A DNA stretch of 64,000 nucleotides from Pterois miles (Eukaryota; Chordata; Actinopteri; Perciformes; Scorpaenidae), in the NCBI GenBank assembly GCA_947000775.1, contig CAMQGK010000565.1, positions 10,644,001 through 10,708,000 of the forward strand, in the 5' to 3' direction. The notes under the pieces are model-generated. The model had not been told where the DNA came from and did not search any database. It saw only the letters and a program-made list of their open reading frames with translations. The position numbers and the translations under genes are program-made. Within the stretch, counting starts at the first letter, position 1. Each line of letters begins with the position of its first letter. Below, piece after piece: positions 25,601 through 34,857 of this stretch.

Positions 25601-27821
25601 CCTTTTCCTTCCTCCTGATTCAGCAGGTTTGTAAGATCTTATAAAATGACTCCTGGCTGATCTCAGGTCTGTTCTAGCTGCAGGTTTTTTCCTCTGAAAT
25701 AAATCACATTGTGTTAACGTCTCTTCGTGGTCTGCAGCTCTTGGCGTTCAGCTGCTGCAGTTCGTCCTGCTGATGACGCTGGAGCTACAGGACGCCACCG
25801 ACACGCTGGACGTCTTCCTGTGGAGAGACGCCGTGAGTTTCAGATCACATTTAAAATGCTGCTGACTCTGGATCAAAGGAGATTACAGCACAAGGAAAAG
25901 GGAGAAAATCTGAGTTCATTACCATCCGTGTGAACTTTTACCAAACTGTAGTGGCAGTGGCAGTCTTCTGTCTTTAAAACTGAACCCACTAAAACCTAAA
26001 AGTTGCAAGTTGCAGAAATGTGTCATAGAAATTAGTGGCCTTAAAACAGATTTGCGTAACGCATCATAATCATGTTAACTCTGACAGGCGTAGTCTACGG
26101 CGATGCATCATATGCTATAAGATCATCATGTGTTTGTTTTTAAAAAGTCAACTTTTCATGGTGTCTGTGATGATGCATTTTCCAGCTGATCCAAGAGGTT
26201 TTACTTCATTTTTGATAGTAAATCATTTACTTCTTTTTATGGGAACTATTTATTGGACAAATCAAACAACTTTTTGACAGGATTTTTCAGTATTTTCTCA
26301 CATTTAACAGACTAAACAAACTAACTGAGAATAATCAAAACTGTTTAACTAACTGTTTAATTTAGTGGTTTGTCTGTCTGACATAAAATAATGTTCAGAT
26401 CTAACATGCCGACAGCATCGATCCTGCGTCTGATCTGATGAGAGCTCCAACCCTCTAAGAGACAGATTTGTTCACAGTGGGGAAAGTTTTGATAAATAAA
26501 CTGAGAACGTCTCTGCACCGAGATCAAATAAATGAAGTCAAAATACAGACATGATGAAACCACCTGAAACAGTCTGGAGATTAATGATGATGATGATGAT
26601 GATGATGATGATGGTTGTTTGTGTCCTTCATCAGGAGTTGTTCTTCAGCGTGTCGGCAGAGGACGTAGCAGCCAATCAGGAGGCTCAGAACAGCGTCCAG
26701 AGTACGATGGATTCCCTCTGTCCAGCAGGGGGCAGCACTGGTACATCTGTCAAACCCACGAACAGCTGGATGAACGAGTGTGAAACTCTTCAGTCCAGCT
26801 GCTGCTTTTTACAAGAATAATAGGCTGTAAAATGTGGTTCTTTGTTACAACTAAGTACTCTGATCATCATAGTGTGTATATATAGACATAAAATTAACAT
26901 GAACCAGTTTGAACAGCAGGCCAGTACTAAAGTGATACCGATATCAGTAGGTAGATTGATTCATTTGATACCATCATGTGAATGGAGGCATTCAGTTGTG
27001 TTAAATACCACCACCAGTCCTCCCCAGATGAGTAAAGGTACTGAGTACTGATACCAGCCCTGCTGGATGGAGAGTTTCAGTGCAAAAGACAAAATGTTAC
27101 TGTTGGCATAGAAGCCGGGGTCGAGTCTGAAGGTCCTATTGCTATTAGTGTGTCAGTACACAGTTTTAGTGTATTAAATAGCATGTTAGTACACAGTTTC
27201 TGTACAGTGTTTTAGTGTACTAAGTAGCATGTTAGTACACAGTTTTAGTGTACCAAATAGCATGTTAGTGTATTAACATATTACTTGGTACACAAAAACT
27301 GTACAAACATGTTATTAAGTCCATGTTAGTTCACAATTTTGGTGTGCTAAATAACATGTTAGTACAGTTTTAGTCTACTAAATACCATGTTAGTGTATTA
27401 ACATATTACTTAGTAGACTAAAACTGTACTAACATGCTAGTTAGTATGCTAAATATGTTAGTACACAGTTTCAGTACACTTTTAATGTACTAAATAGCAT
27501 GTTAGTACACAGTTGTAGTACACTGTTTAGTGTACTAAATAGCACATGAGTATAATGTCACTGTGTAGTAATATGCTATTTAGTACTTTATTTTAATATT
27601 TCCCAAACTTTAGTATGAAGTGAGTTGAGGTGGGACTAAAGTTGGTCTCAGGTGTGTCATGTCCATCTTGTGTTTACGTCTTCTCAGGTGATCGTCCGTG
27701 GGTGGATCTGTGTCTGATGGCGTACCGAGCAAAGGATGACAGGGGACAGACCCAGACTTGCTATCAGATCTGCAACAGCACCATCACCAGACCCCCCGCC
27801 ACACCGGCCAGCACCAGCTGA
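16627..27821 (+). CDS. pot1: pot1, protection of telomeres 1 (3' ten exons; 5' end not in window)
   Basis: POT1 is the shelterin subunit that binds the single-stranded telomeric overhang and partners TPP1 in the nucleus. Ten exons with GT-AG borders and continuous phase give 1233 nt (410 residues plus stop): 16627-16811, 17028-17125, 20526-20558, 21042-21198, 21933-22138, 22265-22397, 23704-23789, 25738-25832, 26635-26740, 27688-27821. The first exon carries the end of the second OB fold with the family-typical block FHLHGGTAYGRGIRVLPES. Later exons form the C-terminal OB3/resolvase-like region that binds TPP1. Two CxxC pairs (CSKC in the 21042 exon, CQQC in the 23704 exon) match the zinc-binding cysteines of human POT1. 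The reading starts at about human residue 243, so OB1 and the start of OB2 are missing. I did not find them in 1-16626, so they are probably upstream. The 33-nt exon at 20526 is a micro-exon. Identification is secure; single exon edges are inferred from splice consensus. Confidence 0.95.
18122..18675. mobile_element. Foldback/MITE-like element with about 110-bp inverted ends
   Basis: 18122-18230 and 18567-18675 are inverted repeats of about 109 bp, matching at most positions (shared TTGTAAGCCACAGAAGACA, TGTACCATGATTTCTAAATA and TTTTTATATCCACAAAAA). The spacer contains further diverged copies of the same motifs (CCACAGATG, TGTACCACGATCTACAAATA). The whole stretch lies in a pot1 intron and has no coding capacity. 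Confidence 0.85.
19863..20187. mobile_element. MITE with TTAA ends (piggyBac-like)
   Basis: The ends TTAAAGAGGACTTGTT (left) and, in reverse, TTAAAGGGGACCTGTT (right) form a 16-bp inverted repeat with TTAA at both outer edges, the piggyBac-type target. The 325-bp interior is non-coding. Confidence 0.7.
20570..20800 (+). mobile_element. GGGCTGTCAA-ended family, internal fragment
   Basis: It contains the family interior from TTTTTATCTGTTCAAAATGT through CAATGACAGATATTGTCCAG to ACCCTCACAGGTTCTGACTT. Both termini are missing. It lies in the pot1 intron directly after the 33-nt micro-exon. Confidence 0.7.
21465..21790. repeat. Pyrimidine-rich imperfect CTT triplet repeat
   Basis: About 325 bp of nearly pure C/T on the + strand, built from CTT and a longer unit containing CATTGTCTTCTTCTAGTC and CTACTTCTTC. 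It sits inside a pot1 intron. Strand asymmetry of this length favours triplex (H-DNA) formation. The acidic open frame on the minus strand and the serine frame on the plus strand come from the triplet period. Confidence 0.9.
22987..23215 (+). mobile_element. tRNA-derived SINE (family of 2485-2794), + orientation
   Basis: It begins GGGGCTGCGCGGTGGTTCGA (shortened head), followed by GTGTGGAGTTTGCATGTTCT and the CCAAAGACGTGCAGAGTAAT body, ending at GATGAACTGGCGACCTGTCC. It is intronic in pot1. Confidence 0.8.
24015..24053 (-). mobile_element. hAT element terminus
   Basis: On the minus strand it starts CAGGGGTGTCAAACTCATTT, followed by the GGGGGCCACATCC block seen at the ends of abundant vertebrate hAT elements. 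The partner end was not found nearby, so this is a truncated copy. Confidence 0.55.
25020..25200 (+). mobile_element. LINE fragment (L2/CR1-type)
   Basis: The stretch with CCAGATGCCTGAACCACCTC, GAGCTTCTCACTCTGTCTCT and CCCATTTCAGCCGCATGTAC matches the pattern of a widespread fish non-LTR retrotransposon fragment. It is short and decayed, in a pot1 intron. Confidence 0.55.
26586..26614 (+). repeat. GAT microsatellite
   Basis: About nine GAT units, ending some 20 nt before the pot1 acceptor at 26634. Length variation here could affect the branch-point to acceptor distance. Confidence 0.9.
26722..26737 (+). promoter_or_regulatory. CTCF-like motif inside a pot1 coding exon
   Basis: CCAGCAGGGGGCAGCA fits the CTCF core CCASYAGRKGGCRS at every position. 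It lies within the 26635-26740 exon and encodes part of the CPAGGS stretch. Binding is not shown. Confidence 0.45.
27130..27595. repeat. Minisatellite with units in both orientations
   Basis: Roughly 35-bp units containing CATGTTAGTACACAGTTTTAG and TGTACTAAATAG recur about a dozen times in the last pot1 intron. Some units (for example around 27275-27310 and 27395-27440) are inverted, so hairpins can form. Confidence 0.85.
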
Positions 27822-27938
27822 ACCAGAGTCCTGTGGAAAGAGCAAAACATTTTTGTATTTCACCTCCTTTGTGTTTTTCATATGCATTTACTGTGTAAAT
27901 CAAAATACGTGTACATAAAACGTTGCTGCAAAAAATGT

Positions 27939-27944
27939 AATAAA
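27939..27944 (+). terminator. pot1 polyadenylation signal
   Basis: A canonical AATAAA lies 118 nt after the pot1 stop codon, and a second AATAAA follows about 40 nt later at roughly 27982. This short 3' UTR is reasonable for pot1. The cleavage site itself is not determined. Confidence 0.6.
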
Positions 27945-28046
27945 GTGCAGACTGATGAGTGAGTGTGTTTTGGTAGCCTTTCAATAAACGTTTTACTAAG
28001 GAGCAATTCACACGGAGCACTTCTATAGTGCTGATCTGTGGTGTTA

Positions 28047-28063
28047 CAGCTCCATCTGCTGGT
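28047..28063 (-). promoter_or_regulatory. Weak CTCF-like motif
   Basis: The minus strand reads GACCAGCAGATGGAGCT, one or two bases from the CTCF core. It lies just past the pot1 3' end. Confidence 0.3.
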
Positions 28064-28239
28064 CAACATGATGCACTAACAGACTTGTTTTGATCCTTAG
28101 ATAATATACACTGTAGGTAAGGCAACACTAATGGTATGTATATATTTGTATATTCTCATTTCTTTATATACATCTGTTGCACTGGTTTTTATCCAAAGAG
28201 GATGCTGAGAGTTGACGTGTTTCCCTGCTGTCTTTCCAG

Positions 28240-28308
28240 AGGACAGGTGTTGGACGCAGACGTCTCCAGAGAAGACAAACGTCTGAAGTCCCACAGCAGA
28301 GCGAGGTG
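28240..28308 (+). other. Candidate orphan exon downstream of pot1
   Basis: A strong acceptor (CTGCTGTCTTTCCAG at 28239) and a consensus donor (GAGGTG|GTGAGT at 28309) enclose 69 nt that is open in two frames. It lies past the pot1 poly(A) signal. It could be an exon of a read-through or non-coding transcript. Splice-site chance matches are common, so confidence is low. Confidence 0.2.
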
Positions 28309-28609
28309 GTGAGTAAAGTTCAAATCATGAGCAGTACATGCTCACCTAAGCATTCACATCCTTTACTGAAGTAAAAGTACTAATACCACACTGTGAAAAT
28401 ACTCCACTGCAAGTAAAAGTCCTTACTTAAGCAAAAGTATATACCTGCAAAGTATACTAAAAGTATAAATAGTCATTGTGCAGTAAACTTTTTTACTGTC
28501 ATATCTGATGTTTCTGGGTTATTAATATTACTGCTGCTTTAAGGTGTATGTTGCATTTTACGGCTGTAGATGTTTTAACTCCTTTATATACTGTTGGCTA
28601 GTTTAATCT

Positions 28610-29126
28610 ACAGTACAGCTGTCAGTTGATTAAAATATGTATGTTCAAAATGTGCCTTAAAGGGAGATTTGTCAACTATTTAATCCTCTTATCAACATAG
28701 GAGTGGACATATATGCTGCTTAAGGTAAATGTATGTATATATTTATTACAGGAATCAGTCAACAACACAAAACAATGACAGATATTGTCCAGAAACCCTC
28801 ACAGGTGTGATTATCATAAAGTGGGCATGTCTGTAAAGGGGAGACTGGTGGGGACCCAGAGAACCCATTTACATTCACACATCTGGAGGTCAGAGGTCAA
28901 GGGACCCCTTTGGAAATGGCCATGACAGTTTTTCCTTGTTAAAATTGATCATTTAGACAGTGTTATTTAGGTTTTCTAGATTTATATGATACCAAAACTG
29001 AGCCCGCTATGACTTAAAAAAAAAAAACCTGAGTAGTTTTAATGTGTTAAAGAAATGAGTGGCGTTACAGTGACGTACAGTTTTGCTTTAGGGCGTTATT
29101 ATTGCATTGACGTTGACAGCCCTAGT
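28610..29126 (+). mobile_element. GGGCTGTCAA-ended DNA element, most complete copy
   Basis: It runs from CAGCTGTCAGTTGATTAAAA to GACGTTGACAGCCCTAG, with all the family landmarks in order (ATATTGTCCAGAAACCCTCA, GTGGGCATGTCTGTAAAGGG, ACATCTGGAGGTCAGAGGTC). The short inverted ends indicate a non-autonomous DNA transposon. Confidence 0.8.
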
Positions 29127-29144
29127 TTTTTTTAATTTTGTTTA

Positions 29145-29400
29145 ACTGCTCAGAAATGGAGTCTCGTTTTGGTGATGAGAGGACGGTGAGTTTAAGCGAC
29201 TGACTGTGTGTTTGTGGTCATATCATGTTTTTATTTTTTTCCTCCTGTCATTCACCTTTCGGGTTGCCTCTGTTGTTACAGTGACCTCGGCCAGTGCTGA
29301 TGACTCAGATCATTCTCTTAAATCCGTGTGGATGAGGAGGAGCCATGATCTGGTTGGTAGTGATGGATTCATCACGTATCATCAACATCAGACATCAACA
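29145..29400 (+). repeat. Repeat segment homologous (inverted) to 1-395
   Basis: The shared blocks include GATGAGAGGACGGTGAGTTT and TGTTGTTACAGTGACCTCGG. Relative to 1-395 a short internal piece is missing near 29245. It sits beside a GGGCTGTCAA-ended element at both places. Confidence 0.75.
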
Positions 29401-29660
29401 CATATGAAGATTTGTGAAAGTAAGTAAGTAGTATTTGTGGGGAAAAAGTACAATAATTACCTCTGCGATGAAGTGGAGTACCTCAAAGTTGTAGTAAAAA
29501 TGTACCCCTACCTAGCAGCAGCCATGAAAGATTCAAACACTAACTCTGTGTGAAGCTGACTCTGCTGTTTAGGAGATAAAACCAGAAAAAAACATTCAAT
29601 CATTAACAATCAATAATCTGTTGCAGATCACATCTGTGCAGCAGCTGTAATACCCACACT

Positions 29661-29677
29661 GTCCGCTAGATGGCGCA
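29661..29677 (+). promoter_or_regulatory. CTCF-like motif
   Basis: CGCTAGATGGCGCAC resembles the TAGATGGCGC form of the CTCF core, + orientation, between pot1 and gpr37. Confidence 0.35.
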
Positions 29678-29679
29678 CA

Positions 29680-30365
29680 AGACCTGACAGTTTTTAATTC
29701 AATCAATAATCAATAAATGTGTTTTTCAGTCATAGTATTCTTACTATTATATTAAGTTACTCGCTGTATATTAATTATGGTCCTTGCTCATTTATTTATG
29801 GAGTTCTACCCGATGCATTCCCTCAGTTAACTACCGTTATTACTTATATTTTATGTTTCTCCTCTCTCCATATACACGTATCCACCCTATCGATCACATG
29901 CGCGCACATATACATACTCAGAGACACACCAGCGGCTAGATTGCGTTAACTGGCCTGTATTCAATGTTCTTGTCGACCTCTTGTTCTGTTAATGTGTCTT
30001 TTGTGCTGCAAATAAAGAAAAAAGTACCTCTATATCCGATAATAATAAATACCAAAATGTGTGTGTATTAGTAGCAGTAACACACGAGTTTATCATGTGT
30101 ATATGCACAACAAAACTGCAGTTAGAGACTAAAGTTTTTTCCTCATTTTTATATAAGTCTAGTTTAAAAGTGTTTCTAAGTAGACAATGCTTCTATGTGG
30201 GAACATCTTTGTTTAAATTTTAATAAATATGTTAATTATAAATGAAGGTTCATCAAAATAGCCAAAAAAAATTAATGAAGAAAAGATTGTAACATCAAAA
30301 AGAAAATAGTGATCGTGTAATTTGTGATAAGATCAGTTAAGTGTTTCATTTGTACAGTTTATTAT
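29680..30365. other. AT-rich spacer upstream of gpr37
   Basis: No gene or defined repeat. It forms the AT-rich side of the boundary with the gpr37 GC-rich leader. Confidence 0.45.
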
Positions 30366-30369
30366 CGGG

Positions 30370-30926
30370 TCAGAGCAGGTTTGACAGATGACTACCCCCT
30401 CTTCCTCCCTCCCGCCTCCCCCCTCCTCCTCCTCCTCCTCCTCCTCTCGTGTCCTCTCTTCTCCCTGTCAGACGGAGCTCGGCTTCTCCACCGGCCGCAT
30501 TTCACCGCTCTACCCCGGCCTCCGAGCGCTCCTGTGTGCGCAGAAACTTCATGGGACGGAGGTGGACCTGCTGCGGCTGGGATTCAACACTCTACCCCCT
30601 CCTCCACCCTCAGCTACGGAGGATCTGAACGGTCAGTCAACTTTCTCCAGCACAGTTAGAGGGCATTTTTTACGCTCCTGTCGCTTTGGTGATGCCTCCA
30701 GACGGGAGCCGCTCCGGGACGCACCCAAACCCGACAGGTGCACCTCTTACACACGATCAAAGACTTTATGGAAGCTGGTTGCGCGCAAAGATGAAGGAAA
30801 TTTGAAATTTTTTTGGCACTTTAACGTTACGTTTTTCTTGTTTTTAGACTGATCAGAAAGCAGAGATGGATCGATCGTTTTGGAAAACGCATCAGTTTGA
30901 TGTTAGGGGTTAGACAGAACCACAAC
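30370..30926 (+). promoter_or_regulatory. GC-rich promoter/5' leader region of gpr37
   Basis: The base composition changes sharply at about 30390 from AT-rich DNA to a CpG-containing, CT-rich stretch (a CTC triplet run at about 30423-30446) that continues into gpr37 exon 1. This is the expected place for the promoter and 5' UTR. An open frame of 154 codons (30388-30852) is present but matches nothing I recognise. It ends before the gpr37 start, so it is better read as leader sequence, or at most an upstream ORF. No convincing TATA box was seen. Confidence 0.5.
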
Positions 30927-33900
30927 ATGCTACTTCCATTCTCGAGGTTACTGTGTTTGTGGCTGTGCAGCGAGGCCGTCGCGACTCAGCTCCATTGGCA
31001 GAAAACAAAGACGACTTTCAGTCCTCGTTATGAATCCACCGCCGCTGATCGGAATGCGCAGAGCCGGAGATGGCGTACAGTCCTAGAGGACAATGGGGGA
31101 ACGCACGGTACGAGTGCGCAGGCCTCGTGGCTGGATACTGTAAACCCGTCATCCTCTGACCTGCCGGGGACACAGACACCCCGGCGCGCTGTGCGTAAAA
31201 GCGACGCGCAACACGGAGCGCGGCGCATCCGACGGATACCCGGAGACGAAGCTTTACGCACGGATGTAAACAAGACCGATGAGCCGCGGAGCGATGAATG
31301 TCGTCCGGGAGAAGTGCTTAAACAAACCCCGCATGGACGCACGTGTAGTCTCGGGAGGAGTGGACACAACCGGCGGCAGAGGCGGACCGCAAAACCCAGC
31401 AGGAGGAAGCGGAGCGAGCCGCTGCAGGACGGAGCCGCCATGGCGCAGGAACAAGAGACCGGACCCCCTTTCGGACTCAACACCAGTGACTATGAGGAGG
31501 AATACTCGCTGCCGGACTTTCCCGACACAACCCCGTTCGTGCCGGTGAACCGGCGGAAGCAGGTGAAGAACCCGTTCTACCCGGTCACCGCAGAGTCTTA
31601 CGGAGCGTACGCGGTCATGCTCACCGCTGCCGTCATCTTCAGTGTGGGGATCATCGGGAACGTGTCGGTCATGTGCATCGTGTGTCACAACTACTACATG
31701 AGGAGCATCTCCAACTCGCTGCTGGCCAACCTCGCGCTCTGGGATTTCCTCATCATCTTCTTCTGCCTGCCGCTCGTGGTGTTCCACGAGCTCACCAAGG
31801 ACTGGCTGCTGGGGGAGCTCTCGTGCAGGATCATCCCCTATCTGGAGGTGAGAGTGTTCTGGTTCTGGGGGTTGATGCTGCTTATGTTACAGACCGGAAA
31901 TGACTGAGTGTACATGAGTTACATTTCCGGTGACAGGTGTTTGTAAGTTTCTGATCAGACGTTTTGATAAAGAAAATAAAGATTGATGGTGATGAACACA
32001 TACCGTTAAACACAAATTAACATCGTTGTCACCATATTTGAACCAAACACTAATATAAGTAGCTCTCACATAGTGAAGCTTCAGACCTCATAGCTGAACA
32101 GTATTGAAGGTGTGGATTCAAGCAGCAGTGGCAGAAATATGATTTTTAATGTTATTTAAAAAAAACTGTCACTATATCCTGACAGAGGTACATGAGACAG
32201 GTAATCTGATTTAAAAAAAACAAAACAAAACAAAAAAACACATCTTCCTCTGTGTCCTCCGGTGATCCTAATGACATCCACAAGATTTCACAGACCGGAA
32301 GAAAACAACCAATCAGAGCTGATCTGGAGTCTGGTCTCTGAGCAGCTGTCAATCACTCTGAACTCTGATCAAACCGATTAATATTAATCAATATTCTCTT
32401 ACTGTAATGTCTATTTCTCTCCTCAGATGTTTTCAGAAACATCTTGTAGTTACTGTTTAGCTGTAAAATGAGAAAGTTTGTGGCCCGGCAGCCATGTTGA
32501 GATCTGCACATGCATCAGTTTAAGATAGACCCGGAAAAACTGTGACCTTTAAATCCTGATCTCTCCCCAACCTTCACCATACTGTATAATAACTATAAAC
32601 TTTATTTATGTAGCTTCTTTCTTAACAAGGTTGCACAGTGCTATACTGAATAAAAACAGGACACATTAAAACAACTCAACAATATATGTAGAAACGATAA
32701 CTGACAACATGATCTAATTACCCTGAGCTGATGATAAGAGATGATGTATTTAGCGGTGCAGGTCTAGTTCATGTGAAGGAGTCACATCAGAGCTGAACTG
32801 GGTGGAGAGACGCTCCAGACGGCAGTCAGGGTTTAAACCAGGTTTAATGTCGCCTAATGTGAAGAGTCTTTAATCTGATCAGTGTCAATAAGGCGACACC
32901 TGCTGAACAATCAGAGTGAAGATGAGGATTAATGAAGAGTCTCTCAGACTGAGATTAGACGACCCCCACCCCCAACCTCCTCCCCATCAGTGGAGGAAAC
33001 AGGACAAGGTCTGAGAGTAGATCTGGATGCATATTCACTTTAAGTTTAACCCTCTGAGACCTACAATAGACGCATGTTTGTCTATATCCACCCGAGTCTC
33101 AGCTGTACACTGAGACCCAGTTTATGGGATTCAACACTGTTTAGGGACCCAGTATGCAGAAATAATCAGATACACTATTTCAGAATAGGAGACAACAACA
33201 TATTTATACTGCATCCATAAAACTGCATGTGATTATCAGTGGGCATGTCTGTAAAGGGGAGACTGGTGGGGAGCCAGAGAACCCATTTACATTCACACAT
33301 CTGGAGGTCAGAGGTCAATGTCACAAACCTAACTTCATCAGCGGTCTCCTGGTTGAGATTTTAGTTGGACCAATCCACCTCCCCTCCCTCACACCATCGG
33401 CAGTCTCTCTCTTTTTATTCTACGTCACTACTTCTGAGTGGAGCATATTTACGCAGATGCGTTTACATGCAGTCGGTTCAGACTACACGGCGTACAAATG
33501 ACACCGCAAAAGTCAGAACGGTATTCTTTTTGTATACGAAATGACTCACAGATTACTGTGTCATTCATACGCAATGCGAACAGAAAAGTGATAATTCGGC
33601 CTTCTCGGCCATGGCTTCATCCTTTTTATTTCTTTTATACATCTTTTTCGGTGTAAGACGTAGCACATCTGACCACGACAGTCTGCCTCCATGTTTGTTT
33701 TTTCCCACGTCACACAAGTTTCTGTGACATCCTGAGTCCCTGGAATAATGTAGTCAAAGAAAGATGACGGTAAACGGTGTACACCTCCTGTCTCCAAAGT
33801 GGGCGTGGTCATGGCGTGTTCGCCCATCCTCCCACCTCGTTCTGAAGTGTCGTGAACGTCGTGTGGACGACTGAAAGCAGATATTTACACAGCTAACAGG

Positions 33901-34454
33901 AACATTTAGGTAGAATATTCAGAAGATGGATCCGTCCTCTGCGTTGTTGACATGTTTTAAATCAGCTGAGAGCCTGAAACGTTAACATTAGCAGCAGGTT
34001 TTTTAACGTGAACTCTGGAGACAAAAGGTCATACTGTATGTATGGAGTTTAATCTTCTTAACAGCAGCAGCTCTTTGTTTTCAGATGATGACCTACATGA
34101 CATTAGTGATGTTTACTGATGTCACCAACTGTCCTCCTCCCTTTTTCATTCTATTTGCTATATTTTCTCATTTTACAGTCAAATGTCCTTTAATTCAATT
34201 CCAAATCAATAATTAAAACAGGTACATATATTTAAACACAAAACCAGCCAGAGCTGCAGATCTGATATTAGATGTGTCAGCATTTTACTTCTCGACTGGC
34301 AGTTTATTTATTCATTATTTAGTCAATATCCTGTAGTACAGAGTTCAGACAGATCTGAGATCAGTCCTGTTGTCTCCTCTTAACTGTTTAATGGAGCGAA
34401 ATCTCACAAAACAGCAGGAGGATTAAATCTGAAAACTGCTGTGATAGTACGACC

Positions 34455-34492
<38 letters not shown>

Positions 34493-34816
34493 GGTACGCT
34501 TTAAGAGTCACAATATCATCATTTAAAAACAAGACAAATAAATTAAATCTCAGTTCCAACATACAATTATAAATAATTATCTGATATTGTGAATATTTCT
34601 GTTTTCACCTGCCTTTAATGAACACCATTTCCCACAATCCCACAGACTGCTGTTGCAGGTTTAATGCTGTGTTCCATTTAAACTGGGGAGTCAGAATTTG
34701 TTATTTCCCAGTCTGTAATTTCAACTTGAACGCCTCCTGAAGTCAGATTTCCGACTCAGATGAACCTTGCCAGCCACCGATCTCCTGATCCAAGATGGCT
34801 GCTCCGTGCATCAGCA

Positions 34817-34857
<41 letters not shown>

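Noticed and set aside
30388..30852. 154-codon frame upstream of gpr37
   Set aside because: Low-complexity proline/serine start from a CTC repeat, no recognisable homology, and it is positioned as a 5' leader. Kept only as leader sequence.
31254..31787. 177-codon and neighbouring frames antisense or alternative to gpr37 exon 1
   Set aside because: High GC removes stop codons in all frames. The sense frame has the signal peptide and transmembrane segments.
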